In this document: in pieces, positions 17,611-26,674 of the stretch
Numbering within the stretch: the stretch's first letter is position 1
Layout of the letters: each line of letters begins with the position of its first letter
Assembly (NCBI RefSeq): GCF_000255655.1
Contig: NZ_JH636435.1
Span: 2,742,043 to 2,806,042 of the forward strand
DNA: 64,000 nucleotides
Source: Schlesneria paludicola DSM 18645
Lineage (GTDB): Bacteria; Planctomycetota; Planctomycetia; Planctomycetales; Planctomycetaceae
Reading direction: 5' to 3'
The notes under the pieces: model-generated
Databases searched by the model: none
What the model was told of the DNA's origin: nothing
What the model saw: the letters and a program-made list of their open reading frames with translations, nothing else
Program-made: the position numbers and the translations under genes

Positions 17611-19470
17611 TCATTCGTCGCACCGAACCAAGACCATCCCTGATGGAAATCTTTTGACAACCGTCTCGCCTACTGGAAGTTTTCCTGTTGTCACACCGTT
17701 TTGAAGTCTATTTGAGAAGTAATCCGCGCTGTAAAGAATCAACTTAGCTGGAACCTTTTCTGGATCACTCTCCTGCGGCGCGACGGCGACTCGTTTATGA
17801 TGCGACCAAAGCACATCCGCCAATGTGGTCTTCCGTATCATGAACTCAACTTCTGCGGATGGAGCGTTGAGTTGGATCCAATCGATCGCGTCCTGGAGAC
17901 CTTGCCCCCAATCAACACTGCTACCAAGAAGATGCTCGTGTCCATGACGTTGGCCACCGACAAATTCGTTAAAGTAGCTCAAATGATTAGGATAGACAAG
18001 CATGGCGCTCACGACCGACTGGACCAGCGCGGTGAGCACAACAATCGTCTTCAGATGCCATCCGCGGATATATTCTCCACATTGAGCGATGAAAATAAGC
18101 ACGAAACCCAGCATCGGAAACACGTATCGCAGATGGATGCTGAACGCCGACTGAGAACTGACAAGAATCATCAGCACAAGTGCCGGGGCCAGCAACACGA
18201 TCTCATCGCGCAAAGGTACCGGACGATTTACCTGAAATAATCGGACTGCGACAACGAACGCTAGTAGCCCCCATGTCCCACATGGGGATTTCACCATCAA
18301 ACCGTAGAGATAGTAATACCACCATCCGCGGTCGTTCCATTCACCGCGAAGATACGACGGGTGCGTATATTGTTCAAAGTCTTTCTTCTGGCTGTCAATC
18401 CCCAAGATGAACTGTTTTGGAAGTGGAACGATCATCTCACCTAGACAAGTGCCACGAAATCGATTTCCGGCCGCATCAGGACTCCCATTGCCCTTAAGAG
18501 ATGCGCTGACAAACTCAAAATCTTTCAGCGCGACGCCAGTGCCGTCAAACAGATAGCAAAGATTGATTAAGTAGATTCCCGAGAACAAAATACAGATCAA
18601 TTGCATCAACGGAGGCCCCAAAGTCTTTTTTGAGCCCGAGCAAGGGTGATACGGTTGTTCAAGACGCAAACCTGACTCAATTACGACAATACGTTCGGTT
18701 GGCTCGGGTGTTCCTGGTGAATTCGAATCCGGTAGTTGGGGAGCACCGGAAGCAATCGATCGAGCTGGATCGAGCTTTCTCCACACGGCCCACAATGTTG
18801 GCCAAAGGACGAAAAGAATCAGCCAACTCGTCTTGGTAAGTTCGGCGGCTCCCAACGCCATTCCAGCAAATAGAGTTTGTCGCCAGGTTGGTTGGCGGAG
18901 CCATTGCCAAAAGGTGTACCCTGCGACCACACCTAACGCGATGCATGCGGCATCCGGTGTGATCAATGCTCCATGCGCGAGAAGATTCGGATCGAAAATA
19001 TAGAGAACAAGCGCAATGAGACCTGCATTGGGATGATAGAGCTCACGTGCCCATCGATAGGCAAAGTAGGCCCCAATCAAACTGAATGGGATACACACGA
19101 GGCGCGCGGAAACAATTAAAGGGATCACGGCAACGCCGTTCGCCGCAATGAAGTCTTCGCCCATTGGAAATTCTGTTCGCGCGCCCGGGATCTCAAAAAA
19201 ACTGCTCCAGTCGGAGAGATACCCCAATGCCTGCACGGGTAATGCGGCGGTCATCCGTACCAATGGAGGATTCACGTTGTAAGGCTCAAAACGATAAAAC
19301 TCCCAATGAGCCAGTCCGCTGACAAGAAATGCCGATTCGAGATATGTTGGGCTGAAGCGACTCGCGGAATAGCCCAATAGACCTGCGTGCACAAGCAGCA
19401 AGCCCAGCACCGTGAATGGAATACGACAGGCCGTTGGACGGCGCAAGCGATTATTTGGTTGGATATGCAT
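17611..19470 (-). CDS. PMT-type (GT39/ArnT-like) membrane glycosyltransferase
   Basis: The 619-residue integral membrane protein has many hydrophobic segments. After the first membrane helix there is a loop with NPPLVRM and an acidic pair (LES) as in PMT/ArnT enzymes. Other family-like stretches are FDPNLLAHGALITPDAA, GAAELTKTSW, WYYYLYGLMVKSP and HLRYVFPMLGF. The last third holds YPNHLSYFNEFVGG and SSVDWGQGL, typical of planctomycete GT39 proteins. These enzymes move sugars from polyprenyl-phosphate donors to proteins or envelope lipids on the periplasmic face. A hydrophilic insert (~250-290) separates the two membrane halves. No neighbouring sugar genes identify the substrate. It is convergent with the DUF1573 gene. 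Confidence 0.8.
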   Translation of the reverse strand: MHIQPNNRLRRPTACRIPFTVLGLLLVHAGLLGYSASRFSPTYLESAFLVSGLAHWEFYRFEPYNVNPPLVRMTAALPVQALGYLSDWSSFFEIPGARTEFPMGEDFIAANGVAVIPLIVSARLVCIPFSLIGAYFAYRWARELYHPNAGLIALVLYIFDPNLLAHGALITPDAACIALGVVAGYTFWQWLRQPTWRQTLFAGMALGAAELTKTSWLILFVLWPTLWAVWRKLDPARSIASGAPQLPDSNSPGTPEPTERIVVIESGLRLEQPYHPCSGSKKTLGPPLMQLICILFSGIYLINLCYLFDGTGVALKDFEFVSASLKGNGSPDAAGNRFRGTCLGEMIVPLPKQFILGIDSQKKDFEQYTHPSYLRGEWNDRGWWYYYLYGLMVKSPCGTWGLLAFVVAVRLFQVNRPVPLRDEIVLLAPALVLMILVSSQSAFSIHLRYVFPMLGFVLIFIAQCGEYIRGWHLKTIVVLTALVQSVVSAMLVYPNHLSYFNEFVGGQRHGHEHLLGSSVDWGQGLQDAIDWIQLNAPSAEVEFMIRKTTLADVLWSHHKRVAVAPQESDPEKVPAKLILYSADYFSNRLQNGVTTGKLPVGETVVKRFPSGMVLVRCDE

Positions 19471-19536
19471 TGAACCGCATGATAGCGTTTCCAGAGTATC
19501 AAAAGAACAATTCGTTAACGAACTCTTGGTCAGAGT

Positions 19537-20106
19537 TCATGGCGAATTCTCCGCGGTGTGGTCCGCCAGTTGGAACAAGGATTGAGTTTTGACAATCGCA
19601 CTATGTTCCGGGAATGTGTGAAAGGCGTAGACGAGCAGACTCCCGCGGCCGATTTCTGTGCGGATGACACTCAGCGGACCGGGAAGGAAGCGGTTCACGG
19701 GGGGTAACCGCGCGGACAGATCCGCACAACGGCAATCCTGTTCCAACTCTTCGTTCATGCGCAGGAAAATGTCGAGATGAAGCGTCTCGACCTGACAACT
19801 CATGTCATACTGCAGTCCCGCGTCAAGTTCGACCGACTCCGTGCGACAACCGCGCAGGCGATAGTCCACAATCCGTCGACGCTGAGGCAGAGATGTCCGG
19901 TGATCCACCAGGACTTCGGTCAGTGAGCCGGCGACCGTCCGCAGCAGCAACACGTGTCCCGAGGCACACAATCGGATCTCGAGCTTCATTTGCGAACTGG
20001 CCACGGTCAATCCGCGGTGATGCTCGAACAATTCGGGATGAAGTGCACGATCAAAAGTGCGAATCACGAGATCCGAAACGTTGGGACGGATAAGTTGAAC
20101 GGCCAT
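19537..20106 (-). CDS. DUF2617 family protein
   Basis: The 189-residue product begins MAVQLIRPNVSDLVIRTFDRALHPELFE, the characteristic opening of DUF2617, a small family found in planctomycetes and actinobacteria. I chose this Met because the four residues before it in the longer frame (from 20118) are not family-like. It has no signal peptide or membrane segment, so it is probably cytosolic. The middle region is strand-rich with a Cys-containing ELEQDCRCADLS segment. The function of the family is not established. It lies upstream of the glycosyltransferase on the same strand with a 66-base gap. Confidence 0.75.
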   Translation of the reverse strand: MAVQLIRPNVSDLVIRTFDRALHPELFEHHRGLTVASSQMKLEIRLCASGHVLLLRTVAGSLTEVLVDHRTSLPQRRRIVDYRLRGCRTESVELDAGLQYDMSCQVETLHLDIFLRMNEELEQDCRCADLSARLPPVNRFLPGPLSVIRTEIGRGSLLVYAFHTFPEHSAIVKTQSLFQLADHTAENSP

Positions 20107-20291
20107 GACTGCCCTCACGAATTGGGTTCACAAGAGGCATTGTAGAAGGCAGTATGAACTGAACGCCATTCCACTCCGGCCGCGTTCGACTTGCCACCAG
20201 GATTTTGCGGATTCGCGGTTGACGATTCGTCGGAACAATGGCAGACCCAATAAAGAGCAGCAGACTTGATCTTGAGAAGGTTTCAGAAATG

Positions 20292-20327
20292 CAATCGGGG
20301 CATCCGCGTTGACGGATGCCCCGATTG
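20292..20327 (-). terminator. terminator hairpin downstream of the sulfite reductase gene
   Basis: A perfect 15-bp stem (20292-20306 with 20313-20327) with a six-base loop lies 68 bases beyond the reductase stop. On the minus strand only a short T-poor tail follows, so it may act as an mRNA-stabilising hairpin or a weak terminator. Confidence 0.6.
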
Positions 20328-20395
20328 TGATTCCGTCAGATGCCGTGTCATTCGCCTACGCGTCGGACCTGGCAACTCAAGCCCCTGCTGATCGC

Positions 20396-22114
20396 TTACG
20401 CAACAGCGGCTTGCATTTCTGCCTGACCGCATCGATGACAGAAGTCACCAAAAGATTCTCCGTTCACCCGATTCGCCTTGTAGTGCCGCAATGCGACGGC
20501 GATCGTCGAGGCCACCTCGGCCTGGGGAACCGAGTCCTTGTAGATGTAGGCCAGACGAGTTCCCTGTGCGTTGCCACCCAGGTAGATCGTGTATTTCCCC
20601 AGTGCGCCACCGACACCTGCCTGCTTGCCGACAAGGCCAATATCAGGTGTATATGGCCGAGCACACCCGTTCGGACAGCCAGTCATGTGCACCGCGATAC
20701 GATCATGATGGATGCCCAGTTTGGCCATCTCAACTTCCAGTTCATCAATGATGCCTGGCAGAGCTCGCTCGGACTCGGTAATCGACAAGCCACACGTTGG
20801 AAACGCGGGACAGGCGATCGAATAACGACGCAGCAAGGTCAATTCATGATCCTGCTTGATTCCGTGTTCGACCAGAAGCTGAATGATATCCGCTTTGTCC
20901 TTGGGATCGATGTCGCACAGAATGACCGACTGCAGGGCCGTCAGGCGGGTTTGCATTCCGTACTTTTTCAGAATCGCTCGTAGACCGGTTTTGATTTTGA
21001 GCGAACCTTCATCCTTGATGCGACCGCATTCAATGTTGATGCCCAGGAACAGCTTTCCATCACCTTGTTCATGCCAGCCGATATGGTCGTCGACGTCAGT
21101 CACATCGACATCACGTGGGCCGGGCAAGATCTGGCCGTAGTATTCGTCGACCTTCGCCTTGAACGACTCTAGCCCCATCCGATGGATGGTGTACTTGAGT
21201 CGAGCGAGTTTGCGGTCTTCGCGGTTACCGAAATCGCGTTGAACCTTCACGATTGCCTCGGCAACTTTCACGACCTGATCTGGAGTGACAAACGCCAATT
21301 TCTGTGCGATGGCGACGAACGTCTTTTCCGCACTCGGGGTTTTCCCCTGTCCGCCACCGACGAGGACGTTGTAACCGACGATCTGGTCGTTCTCGACGAC
21401 CGCCAGAAAACCCAGGTCCTGGGTGTAAATATCGATGCAATTGTCTTCTGGAAGTGCAATCGCCGTCTTGAACTTACGAGGCAAATACACCGTTCCGTAG
21501 ATCGGCTCATCGACCGGCTTGAACTCGGCGACGTTTGTTTTTTCGCCCGCGTCGTCGGTCAGCCAGATTTCGTGGTACGCCGTCGTCCTGGGTTTCAAGT
21601 GCTCGGCAATCGCATCGGCCATCGCCTGCATTTGATCGTGAACCCGATTGTTCTTGATCGGGGCAGGGCAGCACATCACATTTCGCTCGACATCACCGCA
21701 CGCCGCCAGCGTCGTCAGCAGCGTATCATTAATCTTCTTGACGGCCTGTTTCAGGTTGTTCTTGATAACACCATGCAGTTGGAATCCCTGACGCGTGGTC
21801 ACCCGAAGTGTCCCGTTACCATGCTCGTCACAGATCTCAAGATGATCGAGGAATTGCTTCGCCGAGACTTTTCCACCGGGAATGCGCGTCCGCACCATGA
21901 AGATGTACGACTTACCCTTCGCCGTGCCGTCGGGATTCTTCGCCTTGCGGGTATCGCGATCATCCTGCTGGTAGATGCCGTGATTCTTGATCAGATGTTC
22001 GGAATCTTTATTGAATTCACGGTCATGCTGCAGTTCCTCGGCGAGGGTTCCCCGCAACTGGTGGCTGCCTTCTTTCAATTCTTCGATATGGCTTCGTTTT
22101 ACCGCGTCAGACAT
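20396..22114 (-). CDS. ferredoxin-type nitrite/sulfite reductase (siroheme, 4Fe-4S)
   Basis: The 572-residue product has two reductase half-domains: GTLRVTTRQGFQLHGVIK in the first and GRIKDEGSLKIKTGLR in the second. The cluster and siroheme ligand motifs are CPAFPTCGLSITESERALP and MTGCPNGCARPYTPDIGLVG (C-x5-C and C-x3-C). This pattern and length fit ferredoxin-dependent or CysI-like sulfite reductases, which reduce sulfite to sulfide in sulfur assimilation; nitrite reductases are very similar. No flavoprotein partner (cysJ) is adjacent, which favours ferredoxin as donor. The start MSDAVKRSHIEELKEGS is preferred over an upstream one at 22300 because the extra 62 residues are unlike the family. 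Confidence 0.88.
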   Translation of the reverse strand: MSDAVKRSHIEELKEGSHQLRGTLAEELQHDREFNKDSEHLIKNHGIYQQDDRDTRKAKNPDGTAKGKSYIFMVRTRIPGGKVSAKQFLDHLEICDEHGNGTLRVTTRQGFQLHGVIKNNLKQAVKKINDTLLTTLAACGDVERNVMCCPAPIKNNRVHDQMQAMADAIAEHLKPRTTAYHEIWLTDDAGEKTNVAEFKPVDEPIYGTVYLPRKFKTAIALPEDNCIDIYTQDLGFLAVVENDQIVGYNVLVGGGQGKTPSAEKTFVAIAQKLAFVTPDQVVKVAEAIVKVQRDFGNREDRKLARLKYTIHRMGLESFKAKVDEYYGQILPGPRDVDVTDVDDHIGWHEQGDGKLFLGINIECGRIKDEGSLKIKTGLRAILKKYGMQTRLTALQSVILCDIDPKDKADIIQLLVEHGIKQDHELTLLRRYSIACPAFPTCGLSITESERALPGIIDELEVEMAKLGIHHDRIAVHMTGCPNGCARPYTPDIGLVGKQAGVGGALGKYTIYLGGNAQGTRLAYIYKDSVPQAEVASTIAVALRHYKANRVNGESFGDFCHRCGQAEMQAAVA

Positions 22115-22714
22115 AACAGCCCGCTCCAACTCAACTCGTTTGCTTGATTCATGAAACGTCGGCAACCCGACGTGAATTTCACGGTTCCCCGGATGGATTT
22201 CCGCGAAGTATACAGGCGCTGGAAAATTTGACCAAGTCGTCCTCAATTGCCAGCGAATCCACTCCGAAATCCAGCGTGTCTCGTGCATGACACGCGTCAA
22301 TCGTCACGACCGGGCGGCCCGGCTCACCTCGACGATCCTCGCGGACTTCGACAGGTTGCCTGACATGGCTCGGCCAGAACATGACCTGTCAAACACTTAT
22401 TGTTCGAGACAACCGCTGACAAGGGAAGGTTCGGAAGCAGTTTGTCATCGCAAGTCTTTTTGCACGAGTCCTTTTCATTCGAGCGTGACGGAATTCCCAC
22501 GCGTTGGAAACGGAAGGTGTCTCGCTTGCCGAAATCGGGACGGATGACGCGTCGCGATGCAGCGCGCGATCGAAATTGAAACCGTTTTTCGACGTTCCTT
22601 CTGTTTTGTCGAGCCATTCGTAAAATACGCCAACTTCTTCGCGATCGAAACGGCGTGTCAAAAGTTGTGCCCACGCCGAGGCGTCACCACCAGGCACAGG
22701 AGCGAGCAAAGTCC
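22115..22714. other. divergent intergenic region between sulfite reductase and ettA
   Basis: This stretch separates the leftward reductase gene from rightward ettA and should hold both promoters. Overlapping open frames on both strands have no domains and are not supported. An AGGAG site at about 22698 serves ettA. Confidence 0.4.
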
Positions 22715-24388
22715 ATGGGCGAACAGTACATCTTCACGATGGAGGATCTCCGCAAGTTTCACGGTAAGAACGAGGTGCTCAAGGGCATCTACCTGTCGTT
22801 CTACCCGGGTGCGAAGATCGGTGTGCTCGGTCCGAACGGTGCCGGAAAGTCGACCCTGCTGCGGATCATGGCGGGACAAGACAAAGACTTTATGGGTACC
22901 GCGAAGCTGACCCCCGGCTTCGACTGCATCTACGTGCCTCAAGAACCGGTCCTTGACCCTGAACACACGGTCATGGATGAACTGAATGAAGCCGTGAAGT
23001 CCAAACGCGCCATCCTGGCGCGGTACGACGAAATCAATGCGCTGTTCGCCGAAGAGATGACGCCCGAGGCGATGGAAAAACTGATCGACGAACAAGGTCA
23101 CGTCCAGGAACAGATCGACGCCCAGAATCTGTGGGAGCTGGATCGCGAACTGGAAATCGCGGCCGACGCTATGCGCCTGCCCCCCCTCGAAACCAAAATC
23201 GGACCGCTGTCCGGTGGTGAAAAACGCCGTGTCGCGCTCTGCAAGGCCCTGCTGCAACATCCTGACATGCTGCTGCTGGACGAACCGACCAACCACCTGG
23301 ACGCCGAGTCGGTCGCGTGGCTCGAACGGCACCTGCACGACTACAAGGGAACGGTCGTCGCGGTGACGCACGATCGGTACTTCCTGGACAAAAGCTGTGA
23401 ATGGATCCTGGAACTCGACCAGGGGCGTGGAATCCCCTGGCACGGGAACTACACCACGTGGCTGGAACAGAAAACCGAACGACTGCGGAAGGAAGAAAAA
23501 GCCGCTTCGGCGCGCGACAAGACATTGCAACGCGAGCTCGAATGGGTCCGGATGTCGCCCAAAGCTCGTCAGGCCAAGAGCAAGGCCCGGCTGGAAGCCT
23601 ACGAAAAGCTGGTGGCAGAAGAGCAGGAATCACGAGACGAAAGCATCGAACTGCGAATTCCGCCCGGTCCACGACTGGGTGAACAAGTCGTGGTATTCGA
23701 CAAGGTCTCGAAGAGTTTCGGCGACCGCATGTTGATCAGCGATCTGTCGTTCTCGCTGCCCCCCGCGGGGATCGTCGGCGTCATCGGCCCGAACGGGGCA
23801 GGGAAGACCACGTTGTTCAAGATGATCACCGGCGAAGAACAACCCGATTCTGGGAAGATCACGATCGGAAAAACGGTCAAAATCGCCTATGGAGAACAGA
23901 ACCGGACATCGCTGGATGGTGAAAAGACCGTCTACGACAACATCTCGGGCGGTGCCGATTTTCTGAACTACGGCAACGTGCGGATCAACACCCGCGCATA
24001 CTGCGGCAAGTTCAACTTCAAGGGGTCTGACCAGCAAAAACAGGTGAAATACCTGTCGGGGGGGGAACGAAACCGCCTGCTTCTTGCCAAGACGGTCACC
24101 GTCGGCGGCAATCTGCTACTGCTCGACGAACCCACCAACGACTTGGACATCGAAACCTTGCGTACGCTGGAAGACGGGATCGCCAGCTTCAGCGGTTGCG
24201 CCGTGGTCATTAGCCACGATCGCTGGTTCCTTGACCGTGTGGCTACACATATCCTGGCGTTCGAAGGCGACAGCGAAGTCTTCTTCCACGAGGGGAATTT
24301 CGAAACCTACGAAATCCTGAAGAAACAACGTCTGGGTGCCGAGGCCGATCAACCGCATCGGATCAAGTACCGTAAGCTCGTGAAGTAA
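22715..24388 (+). CDS. ettA: energy-dependent translational throttle protein EttA (ABC-F ATPase)
   Basis: The 557-residue protein has two ABC ATPase domains and no membrane segments, the length being almost that of E. coli EttA. Domain 1 has Walker [10 protein letters not shown] and signature [19 protein letters not shown] with [11 protein letters not shown]. The linker holds the arginine-rich tRNA-facing region ([13 protein letters not shown]), and domain 2 has [23 protein letters not shown] and [11 protein letters not shown]. The start [15 protein letters not shown], with AGGAG a few bases before it, is typical of the family. EttA binds the ribosomal E site and gates the first elongation steps according to ATP/ADP. 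A hairpin follows the stop, so it is probably transcribed alone. Confidence 0.95.
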   Translation: MGEQYIFTMEDLRKFHGKNEVLKGIYLSFYPGAKIGVLGPNGAGKSTLLRIMAGQDKDFMGTAKLTPGFDCIYVPQEPVLDPEHTVMDELNEAVKSKRAILARYDEINALFAEEMTPEAMEKLIDEQGHVQEQIDAQNLWELDRELEIAADAMRLPPLETKIGPLSGGEKRRVALCKALLQHPDMLLLDEPTNHLDAESVAWLERHLHDYKGTVVAVTHDRYFLDKSCEWILELDQGRGIPWHGNYTTWLEQKTERLRKEEKAASARDKTLQRELEWVRMSPKARQAKSKARLEAYEKLVAEEQESRDESIELRIPPGPRLGEQVVVFDKVSKSFGDRMLISDLSFSLPPAGIVGVIGPNGAGKTTLFKMITGEEQPDSGKITIGKTVKIAYGEQNRTSLDGEKTVYDNISGGADFLNYGNVRINTRAYCGKFNFKGSDQQKQVKYLSGGERNRLLLAKTVTVGGNLLLLDEPTNDLDIETLRTLEDGIASFSGCAVVISHDRWFLDRVATHILAFEGDSEVFFHEGNFETYEILKKQRLGAEADQPHRIKYRKLVK

Positions 24389-24409
24389 GCCGTCCAGTGG
24401 TTGCTGGGT

Positions 24410-24445
24410 ATCCGCTCTTGCTCAGACGTTGGAGCAAGAGCGGAT
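24410..24445 (+). terminator. hairpin after ettA
   Basis: A perfect 14-bp stem (24410-24423 with 24432-24445, ATCCGCTCTTGCTC) with an eight-base loop lies 21 bases after the ettA stop. No T run follows, so termination may be weak or Rho-assisted. Confidence 0.6.
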
Positions 24446-24588
24446 CTCGCACCGCAGTTTGAGGCCGACTCAGCAACATGGCTCGCGGTTCAGAACTGGT
24501 CCGTTCGTATCACAATTTGTGGAAATCGCCGCCCCGAGGTATCTTGAATCGACGCGTTCATTCGTCATTTCACTCGGGGAGTTTCGCA

Positions 24589-25014
24589 ATGAAAAGACTT
24601 TTGGTAATCGCCCTCGTTTGTGCGTTTCCACTCAGTTGTCTGCGATCCCCCGATCATGTCCCTTCTGCGACTAACGTGAATCAGCCGCCCCAGGAACTTT
24701 CTGTTGCGCCGCGCGCGAATGCAACGGGCGAGCTGGCAACCGCCAGTTCAACGCCAATTCCAGACCTCGGCGTGCCCGACGTTGCGATTGCCTATCCCGA
24801 AAAGAGTGATGTGCTCGCGATGTTGTACCGGGCCCGCGAGATGCGCCAACAGTGGCAATTCGAATCCGCTTTGGCGCTGGTCTCGCACGCGCTGGCCCTC
24901 GACCCATCAAGTCCAATGGCTCAATCGATGGAACGTGAAATTGCGGAAATCCTCAAGCGCTTGCGGGACCCTGGCACTCAGCACCGAACCAGAGTGCTGC
25001 GATACGCTGCGTAG
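24589..25014 (+). CDS. small lipoprotein with a TPR-like helical tail
   Basis: The 141-residue product starts after a GGGGAG site. The signal MKRLLVIALVCAFPLSC has a lipobox (PLSC), predicting lipid attachment at Cys 17. A low-complexity Pro/Ala/Thr linker follows. The C-terminal ~60 residues (LAMLYRAREMRQQWQFESALALVSHALALDPSSPMAQ) look like one TPR-type helix pair. This suggests a periplasmic lipoprotein that docks to a partner. A longer reading from 24478 has no ribosome site. No family is recognised. Confidence 0.6.
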   Translation: MKRLLVIALVCAFPLSCLRSPDHVPSATNVNQPPQELSVAPRANATGELATASSTPIPDLGVPDVAIAYPEKSDVLAMLYRAREMRQQWQFESALALVSHALALDPSSPMAQSMEREIAEILKRLRDPGTQHRTRVLRYAA

Positions 25015-25385
25015 CAATCGATTTCCTGATTAAAGCGTACGCTGCACGAACAATGTTCGCGATGAGTCTGACCGTCCGTGGTCGGCCGCGTTTTCCTGGA
25101 CAGTTCGGTGCCTCGAGTGCGCGACACCTGAATCGAGTCGATGCTTTTCGTCCAAGTGGCCAACACAAGTACGCCTTTGTCGCTCGGCAAACTCCTGCAA
25201 CGAGGTCATTTTTCAGACTCCTGGGTCTCTTCAGGCAGATCGATGGTAATCCTCATAAGATTGACGACGTGATCCTGTTCGTTGTCGTGACTTCGTCGCG
25301 CGTAAAATACTTGCGTGTCGAATGTAGGCCTTTCCTGACGTCGAGTGGAACAAGTCCATTCGAAGCCTTGGGATGAAAAACTCTG
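25015..25385. other. intergenic region before DUF4112 gene
   Basis: No gene is supported. A frame at 25053-25376 is Arg/Ser/Phe-rich without any motif. Nothing else was recognised apart from the likely upstream control region of the next gene. Confidence 0.35.
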
Positions 25386-25799
25386 ATGCAAACAAAACTG
25401 GCTGAACCCGAGTTGATCACGAACCATTCGCCTCATGCGCGAATCGAACAGCTGGGAAAATTCGCCGAGCTCATGGATGGACAGTTTCGCATTCCCGGAA
25501 CGAACATCGAGTTCGGACTCGATGCCATCATCGGGCTGGTCCCTGGAATCGGCGACCTGGTCTGCGGTGCCATGTCGATGTGGCTCATCGGCGAGGCACG
25601 CCGGCTCGGTGCGCCACAGTGGCTCATCGCACGAATGATCTGGAACGTCGCTGTGGAAGTCGGCGTCGGAGCCGTCCCTCTAGTGGGTGACCTGTTCGAC
25701 GTCGCCTGGAAAGCGAACCGAAAGAACATTCAGTTACTCCGCCGCCACTTCGAATCAGAATCGCACCGCGCGGCGAATTCGTCGCGTCCAAATTGGTAA
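25386..25799 (+). CDS. DUF4112 domain-containing protein
   Basis: The 137-residue product carries LGKFAELMDGQFRIPGTNIEFGLDAIIGLVPGIGDL, the characteristic DUF4112 core, followed by hydrophobic segments (VCGAMSMWLIGEA, IARMIWNVAVEVGVGAVPLVGDLFDVAWKAN). The second G-x-VPL-x-GD-x-FD repeat is also typical. Members are small membrane-associated proteins of unknown function with two hydrophobic hairpins. A palindromic repeat relic follows the stop at once. Confidence 0.8.
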   Translation: MQTKLAEPELITNHSPHARIEQLGKFAELMDGQFRIPGTNIEFGLDAIIGLVPGIGDLVCGAMSMWLIGEARRLGAPQWLIARMIWNVAVEVGVGAVPLVGDLFDVAWKANRKNIQLLRRHFESESHRAANSSRPNW

Positions 25800-25804
25800 G
25801 CCGT

Positions 25805-25838
25805 TGACAGCCCGTTGAAACTACGGGGACGCATTCCA
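25805..25838. repeat. partial palindromic repeat, family A
   Basis: TGACAGCCCGTTGAAACTAC with following CGGGGACGCATTCC resembles the left arm of the element at 3966-4081. The matching right arm is missing or decayed. Confidence 0.45.
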
Positions 25839-26674
25839 CACCAATTCAAAAACACCATGTCACCAAGAATGACAAGGCAAGAACATCAAGGTGCTCGAAC
25901 GCTCTCGTTCTACGAGTTCTCCTCGTTACCAAGCTCCCCGGTGTGTTGATTTCCTGACTCGCGACCAAGCGCGAAGTTCTCCTCTTTCCTCGTTTCCCTA
26001 TCGCGGAGAGAACCTGGCGCGATCCATCCTGGGCATTTCCGATATTGAGGAAACGTGTGCGGACGTCCCCAGCACTGGTTCCTGCCCGATTTACAACGAG
26101 AGCGGATGGGGCGTTTCCAAGCGCGTGCTTGGTAACGAGGAAACGAGAGAAAAACGACGTAACGAACTAACGCACGAAGGGCCGCCTGTGCGTGGCTCGT
26201 GCCTCACCCTGAATCACGCCCCTGACACAACTCGATGCCAGCAGGAATTTCCCTAAGGGGTTACACCTAGCCGCAACCCCTAGTGAAGACGGAAGTTCGG
26301 ACAACGTTCCTCAGGCCGGAATGACTTGGATTCCGGATAACCGTGCTGTCCGCTCAATAAGCAAACTCATAAGCATGTTCCAGGTCCGATTGCGCACATT
26401 CGGTAATTTTTCTTCCAGCGCACTGCCGTTTAGTAGTCCAGAATAGACTGCCAAATGCCTCTGCAAGTTCCACGTCATCACTCTGCCTGCGATCACTGAG
26501 TTTCCCTGCATCGAGCCGCTCCATGTCGAGCCATCATCACAATCCCTACAACGCGTTTGTCCGAACGCATGGCGTTGGCGTTGCCGCCACATCGCTTCGG
26601 CTTTGGTCCGCCCCCAACCCCGTCACTGCCACAGTCGATCAACGAGTCAACTCGCACAAGGAAACGGTGTCTTG
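25839..26674. other. long repeat-bearing intergenic region
   Basis: About 0.84 kb without a supported gene. It contains two separated halves of the family B palindrome, CTCGTTACCAAGCTCC near 25921 and GCTTGGTAACGAGG near 26128, which could pair over ~200 bases. The frame at 25891-26256 runs through these repeats and is not believed. A ribosome-like AAGGAAA at ~26659 serves the kinase gene that follows. Confidence 0.4.

Noticed and set aside
20309-22147. Plus-strand frames of 224 and 321 residues opposite the sulfite reductase gene
   Set aside because: They mirror the codon bias of the clear reductase gene on the other strand and contain no recognisable domain.
25891-26256. 121-residue frame between DUF4112 and the hybrid kinase
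   Set aside because: Runs through halves of the family B palindrome and is Arg/Ser/Pro-rich; probably not coding.
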